A stretch of DNA of 28,691 nucleotides from Gammaproteobacteria bacterium (GTDB lineage: Bacteria; Pseudomonadota; Gammaproteobacteria; SZUA-21). The notes below the pieces were generated by a model that searched no databases, was not told the DNA's origin, and saw nothing but the letters and a program-made list of their open reading frames with translations. Below, piece after piece: positions 1-7,805 of this stretch (its first letter is position 1; the number at the start of each line of letters is the position of its first letter). Where the stretch lies: the NCBI GenBank assembly GCA_003233075.1, contig QIKQ01000001.1, positions 1-28,691 on the forward strand, in the 5' to 3' direction. Position numbers and translations under genes: made by a program.

Positions 1-275
1 CGATTGCCTGAACGGCAGACGACAATGATTTCTCGATCTCTCGCTGCGGCAAGTTCAGGAATAGTATCATCATATCCCCAGTCACAAGATGATTCAAGAA
101 TTCCGCGTGGTGCATTAATCGAATTGGGTATTTTTGCTAATTTATATTCTTCCGCTTCTCTAATATCAAGTAGAAGAGTATCGGGATTATTTTTAATGTG
201 TTCTTCGACATCCCAGGGAAATATTTCTTCAATGTTTCCTACAATATCTTCAATGAGATCAGTAAATTTTTTCAT
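1..275 (-). CDS. Rhodanese-like domain protein, truncated by the window edge
   Basis: The minus strand reads from an ATG at 275 to the window edge without a stop, giving 91 residues of an unfinished protein. Residues about 34-40 (LLLDIRE) and 43-55 (EYKLAKIPNSINA) match the start of a rhodanese domain, and the stretch VVCRSGN at residues 84-90 is the active-site loop with its persulfide-forming cysteine. Rhodanese domains carry sulfane sulfur on that cysteine. The gene follows the response regulator in the same direction, with a gap of 28 bases, so it may be the last gene of the dsr-linked transcript and supply or buffer sulfane sulfur. The 3' part lies outside the window, so a second domain cannot be excluded. 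Family call is firm; substrate is unknown. Confidence 0.85.
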   Translation of the reverse strand, partial: MKKFTDLIEDIVGNIEEIFPWDVEEHIKNNPDTLLLDIREAEEYKLAKIPNSINAPRGILESSCDWGYDDTIPELAAARDREIIVVCRSGN

Positions 276-303
276 ATAATCTGCTAGCAATAAATCGCCG
301 TGA

Positions 304-975
304 TTAAGTCTTATTACAAAGTTCATGTTCGACTGCAATAACCGCTGCCTCTACGCGGGAATGCACACCGAGTTTGCGTAGTATAGATTTAACATGTAAT
401 TTAACTGTGCCATCCGATATACCGAGATTTTTTGCAATGACTTTATTGCTTTGTCCTTCGGCTAAGTGACACAATATTTCATATTCTCTAGGAGTAAGTT
501 CAGAAAATGGCGTTGGTTTAATCTGATTGGGATCATTGCCATGTTGAACTACTTTCGCAAGGACTGGTGTGAGTTCAGGTGCAACGACTGTTTTGCCTGC
601 GAGCACGTCATTAATAGCTTTGACCAATTCTTCGGGTTCGATGTCTTTCAATAAATATCCCTGTGCGCCGCTACGTAAAGAGGCGATAAGATCGCGTTCT
701 TCATTGCTAGTGGTTAGCATTATGATTGGAATTTCGATATTTAATTCTCGCATTTTACGTAGTACTTGATTGCCATTCATATCAGGCATGCGCATGTCTA
801 ATAGTATGACATCGGGGTTTAAAGTTTGAGCGAGCTCAATACCTTTTTTGCCATTACCAACGGCATCGATTACGGTAATGCCACACTTATCCAGTAAGCC
901 TTCGAGTCCCATGCGAAAGAGGGCATGATCGTCAATTAATAGAACTTTTATTTCTTTCTTATTCATTGTTATCAT
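304..975 (-). CDS. NarL/FixJ-type response regulator
   Basis: A 223-residue two-domain response regulator. The receiver domain (residues 9-125) has the acidic pair D15/D16, the phosphoacceptor D60 in VILLDMRMPD, a conserved T in MLTTS and K in LLKD. The C-terminal LuxR-type helix-turn-helix (about 155-215) reads LTPREYEILCHLAEGQSNKVIAKNLGIS, with recognition helix GTVKLHVKSILRKLG and the ending SRVEAAV. It is close to NarL, in which the residues at the K-L-K positions contact the DNA heptamer. The start overlaps the end of the kinase gene by 17 bases, which indicates a co-expressed pair. Position at the end of the dsr cluster suggests that it controls dsr expression; this is inference. A second ATG three codons in is equally possible as start. 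Confidence 0.9.
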   Translation of the reverse strand: MITMNKKEIKVLLIDDHALFRMGLEGLLDKCGITVIDAVGNGKKGIELAQTLNPDVILLDMRMPDMNGNQVLRKMRELNIEIPIIMLTTSNEERDLIASLRSGAQGYLLKDIEPEELVKAINDVLAGKTVVAPELTPVLAKVVQHGNDPNQIKPTPFSELTPREYEILCHLAEGQSNKVIAKNLGISDGTVKLHVKSILRKLGVHSRVEAAVIAVEHELCNKT

Positions 976-2602
976 TGACTTCTCGACTAATTGTATTATC
1001 GATTAAATCTGCTGCTTTAATCGCAAAGGTTAATTTAATTTGTGTCCCTTCCCCTGGTTCACTGTCTATACTGAGTTCACCGCCAATACGACTTGCTCGT
1101 TCTTTCATAATGGTTAAACCAATTTGTTCACCTGGCTTACCACCCAAAACTGGTTTACTAATGCCCACGCCATCATCTTCAATGAGAACGCTAAGATTAG
1201 CATTTTGATCGTAATTCAACATAATCCGAACCGATCTGGCTTTGCTGTGTTTTTTAATATTATTCAATGACTCTTGAATTATTCTTAATACTTGAATTTC
1301 GTAGAGAGACGAGAGTTTATTTTCACGCCATTCATTTTGAAAATAAATAGAAATGCCTGATCTTTCTCGAAATACTAAAATGGCTTTTTCGATTGCTGAT
1401 ATTAGGCCGCGTTCATCGAATGGCGCTCTAAAATGTGCAATAAGCTCGCGTAATTCGGTGTATGCTTCATCTAGACCATTTTTTAATAAATCAATTTCTT
1501 TCAATGCTGCTTTTTTGTCGTTTTGTTTAAACGAATTGTCGAGTGTTCGTATTTGAAACTTTAGGCTCGCTAATGTTTGTGCAAGTGAGTCATGTAATTC
1601 GTGAGATATCAGACTGCGTTCTCTAAAAATTGAGAGTTTTTTAGTTTCGTCTTCGGTGTGTGCTTTTTCAATCGCAATACCCAAATGCCGCCCTATACTG
1701 ATTAATAACTCTTGTACATCTTCTCTGTCCAGAATCCCCGGTTTTTCAACAAATAAATTGTAAACACCAAGGTTTTTATCTCTGTATTGAAGAGGAACAG
1801 CAATCATTTCAATATCGTCTCGTTCAAAATAAGGTTGTCCGGGATAAATTTCACAATGTAATACTTTATCTTTAGAGAGTAATTCGCCTTCTTCAATCGT
1901 GCTGCCATACATACAGTGTAAAACAGGAATTAAGACTTCCACTTGATCATTTTCTGGTTTGTTCTCTAAACCTAGGCTGCCAATTAATCTCATTTGACCA
2001 TCAAAATTTGTCAGACGAACAGTAGCAGCCTTTGCTTGAACAACTTCTTTTAAAGTGGGTAAAAATCGCAGCAATAAATCTTCTAAGTTTTTTGAAATAT
2101 TGATACTAGCGGCCGCATCATAAAGTACTTCCAGGACATGAGTTTTTTGTTCAATTCGTTTTGTCTGTTTGCTCACTTCTAATTGCATCTCATTTGATAG
2201 GCGAGTGACCTTGTCACTTATTTTATTAATATTATTTATTAGTTTAGGATAACCATATTGATCATCGTGTGTAATACGTGCGCTTAGGTCGCCTTGGCTC
2301 ATTTGCTCTGACCAATCGATTATATGGTTAAGCGGACTGACAAGTTTGGCTAGAATTTCTTTTCTGAGTTGGTATACGACGTAGGCAGAGCTAGATAACA
2401 ATACAAGTAAAATAAAAACTACAAGAGGGAAGTGAGTATCAATTAAAGCAGAGCCAAAAACTATTAAAGCGAAAAGCCCAAGTATAATTGCCAAAATACT
2501 AATAAGTTTAAGACAGATATTACAGCTTTCATCAACGTCAAAAGTAGAGGCTTGTTGACTCAGATTTATTTTATTGTCTGTATTGCTAGCTTGCATCTTC
2601 AT
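959..2602 (-). CDS. NarX/NarQ-like histidine kinase with HAMP and GAF domains, no periplasmic sensor
   Basis: A 547-residue membrane histidine kinase. Residues about 30-50 and 55-75 are two hydrophobic helices joined by only about five residues (IDTHF), so there is no room for the periplasmic nitrate-sensing domain of NarX. A HAMP linker follows (about 80-135), then a coiled segment, a GAF-like domain (about 155-315) and a HisKA_3 dimerisation helix with phosphoacceptor H337 in HELHDSLAQTL. The HATPase_c domain has the N box (IIQESLNNIKKHS) and G boxes (EDDGVG, GEQIGLTIMKERA). Two cysteines in the GAF region (in LHCMYG and LHCEIY), 22 residues apart, are candidates for metal, redox or sulfur sensing. 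It sits 7 bases after dsrR and overlaps the regulator. It probably senses a cytoplasmic signal; ligand unknown. Confidence 0.9.
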   Translation of the reverse strand: MKMQASNTDNKINLSQQASTFDVDESCNICLKLISILAIILGLFALIVFGSALIDTHFPLVVFILLVLLSSSAYVVYQLRKEILAKLVSPLNHIIDWSEQMSQGDLSARITHDDQYGYPKLINNINKISDKVTRLSNEMQLEVSKQTKRIEQKTHVLEVLYDAAASINISKNLEDLLLRFLPTLKEVVQAKAATVRLTNFDGQMRLIGSLGLENKPENDQVEVLIPVLHCMYGSTIEEGELLSKDKVLHCEIYPGQPYFERDDIEMIAVPLQYRDKNLGVYNLFVEKPGILDREDVQELLISIGRHLGIAIEKAHTEDETKKLSIFRERSLISHELHDSLAQTLASLKFQIRTLDNSFKQNDKKAALKEIDLLKNGLDEAYTELRELIAHFRAPFDERGLISAIEKAILVFRERSGISIYFQNEWRENKLSSLYEIQVLRIIQESLNNIKKHSKARSVRIMLNYDQNANLSVLIEDDGVGISKPVLGGKPGEQIGLTIMKERASRIGGELSIDSEPGEGTQIKLTFAIKAADLIDNTISREVNDNNE

Positions 2603-2609
2603 TGCAATA

Positions 2610-2924
2610 TTAGTCAGGTTTTGGAGCGACTTGACTTGGATCGAGTGGATTAATGAATATAAATTGAAAGTCGCCTGATTCTAACTTTACATAGTCAAGT
2701 TTAGCTTCTTCCATAATGTCTGATGAAGGTTGATCTAAAAGAATTGGTATGCCCCCCAAATTAAGTTGGATATCATCTTCTTTGTTATTGTCAAAACCCA
2801 TATTGTACTGAATCGTTCTTTCTTTAGTGAAGAATGCGGAAAAGCGAAGAGCCATATTTTCGGCTTTGGTTTCTGCGATTTGTTTTTTAATTTGAGTAAG
2901 TGCATTTTCTGAAATTGAAAACAT
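2610..2924 (-). CDS. dsrR: DsrR, cysteine-less A-type iron-sulfur scaffold relative
   Basis: A 104-residue protein of the IscA/HesB fold family (SISENALTQIKKQI, then a beta-rich core, ending in QFIFINPLDPSQ). It has no cysteine at all, which is the defining feature of DsrR: the three cluster-binding cysteines of IscA are missing. In Allochromatium vinosum DsrR acts on dsr gene expression at a post-transcriptional level, probably not as a cluster carrier. I chose the ATG at 2924 because GAGGA lies at the right distance upstream; an in-frame TTG at 2945 would add seven residues but has no comparable site. It lies between dsrN and the kinase, as expected from the usual dsrN-dsrR order. Confidence 0.88.
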   Translation of the reverse strand: MFSISENALTQIKKQIAETKAENMALRFSAFFTKERTIQYNMGFDNNKEDDIQLNLGGIPILLDQPSSDIMEEAKLDYVKLESGDFQFIFINPLDPSQVAPKPD

Positions 2925-2961
2925 GGCTTGTTCCTCGGTGATCAACGTAATAATAGTTTAG

Positions 2962-4347
2962 CTAAGTAGATTTCTTTTTTTGTTCAATAAAATCAACGAA
3001 ATTATGAGCCCAATCGCAGCCTCCAGTTGACCTTAAATGTGAATAACTTGCAAGAGTATTATTTATTATGAGGCCATCATTTTCTCCATCTATACCTGCT
3101 CCACGTAATACCCGAAAGGCGTAGGGTAAATCATTTCTTTCTAGCGAAAGTGAGGAGTAATGAAACTCGTGCGCATTAATGATTTTAGTCTCTTTTGAGC
3201 TGCTAATTTTCCAGAGAGCATTGTTAGTTTCTTCTAACTTAACGTAACCTCTTCCCTGTGGACGCTGATGCATTTGAATAGTGCCAGGTATAAAGCCAAC
3301 CATTTTGGCTGTTTTGTTTTTCCAGTTTAATTCTTTCGCTAAATACATTAATCCGCCACATTCTGTATAGCAGGGCAGGCCATTTTCTAATGCGGTTTTA
3401 ATCTGCTGCCGCAGTGATGTATTCGCTTCTAATTCTTGCATATGCGTTTCTGGAAAACCTCCGCCAATAAAGAGCGCATCAATCTCAGGTAAACTAGAAT
3501 CCTTTAAAGTGCTAAAGGGAATGAGTTCAGCTCCAGCGGTCTCTAAGGCCTCAAGATCATCTGGATAGTAAAATCCAAAGGCAGAATCTTTTGCGATACC
3601 AATTCTAATATTTTTAACTTGAGGCGTAAGCAACGATATAGGTTTAAGTTCTAAGGAAAATTTGGAATCCAGGTCGGCAATGGAAGTCAATTTATCGAGA
3701 TCAATTTGTGACGCTACTTGTTTAGCGATTGTCTCTATTTGTTTTAAGGCTGTTTTACTTTCATTGCTTGGCACTAAACCTAAATGGCGCTCATCAATTG
3801 ACAATTCAGGGTTGCGATGCATCGCGCCAATGACTTTAACATTGGTATAGTGTTCAAGAATATTTCGTAACTTCGATTCGTGACGAGAGCCGCCAACCTG
3901 ATTTAGTATGACCCCAGCTATGTTGACCTCACTATCAAAGCTCTGATAGCCAAGAATTAGAGGCGCGATACCACGAGTCATGCCGCGCGCATCAAGTACT
4001 AATACAACAGGTAAATCTAAATGTTTTGCGAGAGCGGCATTGCTGTTTGTGCCATCTAGATCTAAGCCATCGTAAAGCCCTTTATTGCCTTCTACTAATA
4101 TTAAGTCAGTGTTTATTGATTTTTTGTTAACCAAATCAGATATTTCATTTTTAGTCATAGTATGAAAATCTAAATTGTAACAGGCACGATCTGTCGCCAT
4201 GCTGAGCCACATTGGGTCAATATAATCGGGTCCCTTTTTAAAGGTTTGAACTGAATGGCCCCGTTTATTAAGAGCAGCACAGATGCCGATAGAGAGAGTT
4301 GTTTTACCGGATGATTTATGTGCGGCAGAGATTAGAACGCGGGACAT
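2962..4347 (-). CDS. dsrN: DsrN, siroheme amidase of the CobB/CbiA family
   Basis: A 461-residue glutamine-dependent amidase related to cobyrinic acid a,c-diamide synthase. The N-terminal half is a P-loop ATPase with AAHKSSGKTT at residues 8-17 and GPDYIDP soon after, typical of CobB/CbiA. The C-terminal half is a class I glutaminase domain with nucleophile C330 in ECGGLMYL and the late HEFHYS segment. In sulfur oxidisers DsrN amidates siroheme to siroamide, the cofactor of DsrAB, in the cytoplasm. The gene starts 2 bases after the stop of the TrpD2-like gene, so translation is probably coupled, and is followed by dsrR. Length fits the family. Cobalamin CbiA is the alternative, but the neighbourhood makes DsrN far more likely. 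Confidence 0.93.
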   Translation of the reverse strand: MSRVLISAAHKSSGKTTLSIGICAALNKRGHSVQTFKKGPDYIDPMWLSMATDRACYNLDFHTMTKNEISDLVNKKSINTDLILVEGNKGLYDGLDLDGTNSNAALAKHLDLPVVLVLDARGMTRGIAPLILGYQSFDSEVNIAGVILNQVGGSRHESKLRNILEHYTNVKVIGAMHRNPELSIDERHLGLVPSNESKTALKQIETIAKQVASQIDLDKLTSIADLDSKFSLELKPISLLTPQVKNIRIGIAKDSAFGFYYPDDLEALETAGAELIPFSTLKDSSLPEIDALFIGGGFPETHMQELEANTSLRQQIKTALENGLPCYTECGGLMYLAKELNWKNKTAKMVGFIPGTIQMHQRPQGRGYVKLEETNNALWKISSSKETKIINAHEFHYSSLSLERNDLPYAFRVLRGAGIDGENDGLIINNTLASYSHLRSTGGCDWAHNFVDFIEQKKKST

Positions 4348-4349
4348 GA

Positions 4350-5354
4350 TTAGGCTGATTCAGCAATTTTATCTTTGGTTCTTTTTTGCCACATGGATTG
4401 CGCTAGTTTTTCAGCTTCATCCATTGTTTTAGCGCGTCCCATCATTTTTAGGGTAATGGCTGCGGTACTGGTTATTGCTGCGATACCGTATTCATCTTGA
4501 TCTTCGCCATGCCAAACTTTTACAAGTCGAGATACGTCTAGGACATCATCACGCAGGTGACGACGTTTAAAGAGAGGAGGCCATTCTTCATCAAACATGC
4601 GCTCATTTTCAACGCTTTGGACTAAACATTTCATGTCGGGATTACGCTCTATTTCGCCACCGTCACCTTTAACAACGGCTAGGTGTGGTGTGCCTAATAG
4701 TAACGCAGCTTGTTGATGAGTTGGCTGATAACCAGGATGAAATATTCCCTGCATGACGTACTTAGCGTGAAACGGATTGAGCATGCGAGCTAAAGTGTGT
4801 ACTGGAGATCTTAAGCCGAGGAAGGGCCTGAGTTGAATTATTTGGTGTAACTTCGGAAACAAGTGCTCTATATCCATGTAGGCAAGGTTCCATTGATCTA
4901 ATGAGGTTTTAACTTCATCCATGCTAGTACAGCATTCTAAGCCGAGGCTAGAGATGATATCTTTGGTATAAATTCGACCATTGGTATGACCGCCCGCGCC
5001 ATGCATAAAGATTTTAATATCATTTTCGGCGAGCAGTAGGGTAGTGAGTAAGTACCAGGGAAGTTGTCTTTTTTTACCGGCATAAGAGGACCAGTCTAAA
5101 TCGATAGTGGGCATGCCCTTAGGTATTTTTATCCAATCACTGCAGGCGTCAACAAAACCAGCTAATTCTTCAGGCGTTTCTTCTTTAACGCGCATTAGTA
5201 TTAAGAAGGCACCAAGTTGTTCAGCCGTCACGTCGTCATGAAGAATCATACTCATCGCAGCCTGCGCTTCTTCTCGATTCAGCGGGCGCGAGCCGTTTTT
5301 GCCTTTTCCAAGGATACGAACATATTCAGCAAAGGGGTGTTCTTCGTAGTACAT
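4350..5354 (-). CDS. TrpD2/YbiB-type protein of the anthranilate phosphoribosyltransferase superfamily
   Basis: A 334-residue protein with the family's helical N-terminal domain (YVRILGKGKNGSRPLNREEAQAAMSMIL, here in fragments: LNREEAQAAM, QLGAFLILMRVKEETPEEL) and the catalytic-domain remnants MHGAGGHTNGRIYT and LRPFLGLRSPVHTLARMLNP. The glycine loop (HGAGGH) departs from the KHG/GN-type loop of real TrpD, as expected for TrpD2/YbiB proteins, which in E. coli bind nucleic acids and lack TrpD activity. No trp gene is nearby. GAGG upstream of the ATG supports the start. It lies between the repeat island and dsrN, 2 bases from dsrN, so it is probably co-translated with it. Its role in sulfur metabolism is unknown; binding of RNA or single-stranded DNA is a family-based inference. 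Confidence 0.8.
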   Translation of the reverse strand: MYYEEHPFAEYVRILGKGKNGSRPLNREEAQAAMSMILHDDVTAEQLGAFLILMRVKEETPEELAGFVDACSDWIKIPKGMPTIDLDWSSYAGKKRQLPWYLLTTLLLAENDIKIFMHGAGGHTNGRIYTKDIISSLGLECCTSMDEVKTSLDQWNLAYMDIEHLFPKLHQIIQLRPFLGLRSPVHTLARMLNPFHAKYVMQGIFHPGYQPTHQQAALLLGTPHLAVVKGDGGEIERNPDMKCLVQSVENERMFDEEWPPLFKRRHLRDDVLDVSRLVKVWHGEDQDEYGIAAITSTAAITLKMMGRAKTMDEAEKLAQSMWQKRTKDKIAESA

Positions 5355-5377
5355 AATGGAGCCTCGATCGAAATTCA

Positions 5378-5470
5378 GTCATTGCGAGCCTGAGCGTATG
5401 CGAATGGCGAAGCAATCTCCTTAACTTCGTGATTTACTAAACGAGATTGTTTCGCTCCGCTCGCAAAGAC
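5378..5470. repeat. Inverted-repeat element with ends GTCATTGCGAGC / GCTCGCAAAGAC
   Basis: The left arm begins GTCATTGCGAGC and continues to GGCGAAGCAATCTC; the right arm reads GAGATTGTTTCGCTCC then GCTCGCAAAGAC. The right arm's reverse complement matches the left arm except for a few bases and an extra stretch of about 14 bases in the left arm (5390-5404). It resembles short dispersed non-coding repeats with TTGCGAGC...GAAGCAATCTC ends found in many bacterial genomes. It lies just upstream of the TrpD2-like gene. Confidence 0.7.
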
Positions 5471-5489
5471 GCCAGATTTTACGGTATGC

Positions 5490-5572
5490 GTAGCCCGGTT
5501 CTTTAGAGACGGGTACACCAAAACCTATTACATAGTTATTTCTAAACTCCCGGCTCTGAAGAGCCGGGCTAC
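5490..5572. repeat. REPIN-like pair of GTAGCCCGG palindromes, copy A
   Basis: Two palindromic modules face each other: 5490-5516 begins GTAGCCCGGTTCTTTAGAG and 5547-5572 ends GAGCCGGGCTAC. The right module folds as CCGGCTC / GAGCCGG. Outer ends GTAGCCCGG and CCGGGCTAC are exact reverse complements. A second copy of the same family is at 20493-20620, so this is a dispersed family. The left module is more degenerate. Confidence 0.75.
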
Positions 5573-5626
5573 TTACTGGGATGAACTTTTTCCCATTTCA
5601 TATATAACATCACATGGAAGTGATGC

Positions 5627-5692
5627 CATTTTCAAAAATATACTTGTATTTTTGAAAATGTAAGCACTTTGAAAATCACATTTTTCAAAGTG
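5627..5692. repeat. Two adjacent perfect stem-loops
   Basis: The first is CATTTTCAAAAATA (5627-5640), a 6-base loop, and its exact reverse complement (5647-5660). The second is CACTTTGAAAA (5665-5675), a 6-base loop, and its exact reverse complement (5682-5692). The two stems share TTTTCAAA-type sequence and could also pair with each other. They lie in the gap after dsrP. There is no clean T-tract, so a plain intrinsic terminator is not clear; mRNA 3'-end stabilisation is possible. Confidence 0.65.
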
Positions 5693-5700
5693 TGAGATTT

Positions 5701-5780
5701 GTGTGTCGGCCATGGGCCTCTCTCGCACATCCCTGTGCTCCGAGGCATAAGGACTTCCTGTCCAAAAAGGCCGATCACAC
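5701..5780. repeat. Branched inverted-repeat element directly after dsrP
   Basis: Outer arms GTGTGTCGGCC (from 5701) and GGCCGATCACAC (to 5780) pair with one bulge. Inside are GCCTC (5716-5720) / GAGGC (5742-5746) enclosing the perfect hairpin GCACA-TCCC-TGTGC (5725-5738), and GGAC (5751) / GTCC (5763). The layout predicts a three-way-junction RNA or cruciform. It ends 5 bases from the dsrP stop codon, so it would be the first structure in the mRNA after dsrP. Confidence 0.6.
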
Positions 5781-5785
5781 GTCTA

Positions 5786-7006
5786 TTATGCACTTTTTGC
5801 GTGTGGATCTAGATCTTTATCGGCAAGACTTTCAGGCAAAAATCGCATGATTTTGAAGCCGTAGAGAACCATTAAAAACGTTAATCCTAATCCGCCCAGG
5901 CCTAACATGACTTCCCATGAAGAAGGAGAATAAACATGATAGGGATCAGCGTCACCAAACTTGCTTGCAATGACTTGATAATCTGAGCCGATGACTTGTT
6001 GCGGAAATGCTTGGGTGCCAATAATAGTAACGAAGAATTGACAAAAAGTTCCGATAATAACTAACACAGCGGCTGAGAAAATAGCAGTGTTGCACTCACC
6101 CACTCGAGGAATAAGAAGTAGCGCCAGTGGAATCAAGGTTCCAATAACCACCTGGCCTATCCACAATAGTTTAGTGTGTACAGAATCACCAAAGAGTAAC
6201 CAAGACTCTAGGTCCTGGGATGCCATTGAATAATATTTAGTAAGGTGGAAAATCACAGCAAAATAAAATGCGGCAGCAATAAAAATAACCAAAAGATTTT
6301 TTAAACGTTTCAGTAAAACACAACCTAGAGGTCGATTGCTCCATTTATAAGTGGCCATTAGCGTAATAATGAAGAAGGCAAGTCCGACTGAAAATGAAAC
6401 AACGATAAACATGGGTGCCATAATTGCGGCATTAAATCCAATACGGCCCACTAATAAGCCGAAAATTAAACCGGTGCCCGAGGTTAGAATAAGACGCCAA
6501 ATAAAAGCGGCAGTACCCGCAGATTTATAATAATTGCGTTTACTGGTATCCATCATGGTCCACAAGTAAATACCTGTGAATAGGAAGAAACCAGGGTAAA
6601 GTAAAATATTCCAGGCGAAAATTGAAGTTTCATTAAAGCTAGTAAACATGTAATCAATGTGAAACGGATTACCTAAATCAAGGACTAGAACAATAACACC
6701 ACCCATGAGCAGCGAGATTGATAACCATGCGGATATCCGAGCGAGTGGTTTATAGAGGCCTTTGTTAAAGACTGTACCAATAGAAGCTAGGTTAAGGGCA
6801 CCAGACGCAGCCACAATAAGCATGATAGCGAATACGTGTGGAAGCCCCCAGACGATTTGGTTATTCATGCCTGTGTCGGCGTGACCAGAATGCTCAAGAT
6901 GAAAAAACGCCCAAGCGCCTAGAGCAGCCATGCCTGCAAACAGTGCTGCTAGAAAATTAAAACTAGCACTTTTACCTTCAAGTTCTAAATATCGTACTTT
7001 TTTCAT
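5786..7006 (-). CDS. dsrP: DsrP, NrfD-type membrane subunit of DsrMKJOP
   Basis: A 406-residue integral membrane protein with about ten hydrophobic helices, spread from residue 15 (FNFLAALFAGMAALGAWAFF) to about 390. It belongs to the NrfD/PsrC family of quinone-interacting subunits. The segment GNPFHIDYMFTSFNETSIFAW resembles the conserved helix-loop of this family (seen in part: LGNPFH, FNETSIFAWN). In DsrMKJOP it works with DsrO and DsrJ as the periplasm-facing redox module that exchanges electrons with the quinone pool. It starts 3 bases after dsrO. After it the operon is interrupted by the repeat island at 5355-5785. Confidence 0.93.
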   Translation of the reverse strand: MKKVRYLELEGKSASFNFLAALFAGMAALGAWAFFHLEHSGHADTGMNNQIVWGLPHVFAIMLIVAASGALNLASIGTVFNKGLYKPLARISAWLSISLLMGGVIVLVLDLGNPFHIDYMFTSFNETSIFAWNILLYPGFFLFTGIYLWTMMDTSKRNYYKSAGTAAFIWRLILTSGTGLIFGLLVGRIGFNAAIMAPMFIVVSFSVGLAFFIITLMATYKWSNRPLGCVLLKRLKNLLVIFIAAAFYFAVIFHLTKYYSMASQDLESWLLFGDSVHTKLLWIGQVVIGTLIPLALLLIPRVGECNTAIFSAAVLVIIGTFCQFFVTIIGTQAFPQQVIGSDYQVIASKFGDADPYHVYSPSSWEVMLGLGGLGLTFLMVLYGFKIMRFLPESLADKDLDPHAKSA

Positions 7007-7009
7007 AAT

Positions 7010-7777
7010 TTAAATTCCGCGGTATCTTACGCCAGTGTTTAAACCCAATTCAGAGCGTAATTCACGGCTTTGATGTTTTTTCAATGCTTTATTAAGGTTA
7101 CTTTTCAGATCATTGATATCACCAAAAATCATAGCCTTGTGGCCTTTGCTATTGCAAGCGTCGACACAAGCAGGGTTGCGTGGATTTTCGCGATTTTCAT
7201 CAATGCGGTGTACACATAAGTTACAACTATCAACAGAGCCTTTGCCACGAGGTGCGTAAGCCATTTGCTCTGTTACTTCTTCATGGATAAAGGAACGTGC
7301 TTTATAAGGGCAGGCCATCATACAGTAACGACAACCAATACAACGATGCATGTCGACTTTGACAATGCCGTCCGCTCGTTTCATTGACGCGCCAGTAGGG
7401 CAGACGTCTACACAAGGAGGATTTTCACAATGTTGACACATTAAAGGGAGAGAGGTTTCAACCTTAGTGAGCTTGTGTCGTACGGTTACTTTACGAATAA
7501 ATTGAACTGTTTGAGAAGGTTTCTTACTCGGTTTAATGTTAAATTCTTTATTACAGGCATCGACACAAGCCGTGCATCCAGATTCACATTTATTGGTATC
7601 AATTAACATTCCCCAGCGCTGTTTATCACTGGCAGCACTACCGTCTGTAATAGCTGCTTGGGATAAACCGATTAAATTAACGCCCGGTATTAAACCCATG
7701 CTTGCTGTGGCAACCCCCGCTTTCAAAAAAGTGCGGCGATTGGTAGTTGTTTGTTGATTTTCATTTAATTCGCTCAT
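7010..7777 (-). CDS. dsrO: DsrO, periplasmic ferredoxin-like iron-sulfur subunit
   Basis: A 255-residue protein with an N-terminal Tat signal (RRTFLK at residues 14-19, hydrophobic stretch, cleavage near SQA at 38-40), so it is exported folded. Four cysteine clusters follow: CESGCTACVDAC, CQHCENPPCVDVCP, CIGCRYCMMACP, and CNLC with a later CVDAC, enough for up to four cubane clusters as in HybA/NrfC-type proteins. It passes electrons between DsrJ and DsrP. GGAG and AAGG lie upstream of the ATG. dsrP follows after 3 bases and dsrJ precedes it, the classical order. Confidence 0.94.
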   Translation of the reverse strand: MSELNENQQTTTNRRTFLKAGVATASMGLIPGVNLIGLSQAAITDGSAASDKQRWGMLIDTNKCESGCTACVDACNKEFNIKPSKKPSQTVQFIRKVTVRHKLTKVETSLPLMCQHCENPPCVDVCPTGASMKRADGIVKVDMHRCIGCRYCMMACPYKARSFIHEEVTEQMAYAPRGKGSVDSCNLCVHRIDENRENPRNPACVDACNSKGHKAMIFGDINDLKSNLNKALKKHQSRELRSELGLNTGVRYRGI

Positions 7778-7805
7778 GCCTTCACTCCACGCGCTAACAC
7801 GCGAA

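Noticed and set aside
4..279. Plus-strand open frame at the left edge
   Set aside because: It is the mirror of the minus-strand rhodanese gene, which has a clear active-site motif; the plus-strand product resembles nothing.
304..2602. True nitrate regulation (NarXL) and a nitrate reductase locus
   Set aside because: The kinase lacks the periplasmic nitrate-sensing domain and no nar, nap or nir gene is present in the window.
4350..5354. Anthranilate phosphoribosyltransferase of tryptophan synthesis (trpD)
   Set aside because: The PRPP-loop region departs from TrpD, the general sequence is YbiB/TrpD2-like, and no trp gene is nearby.
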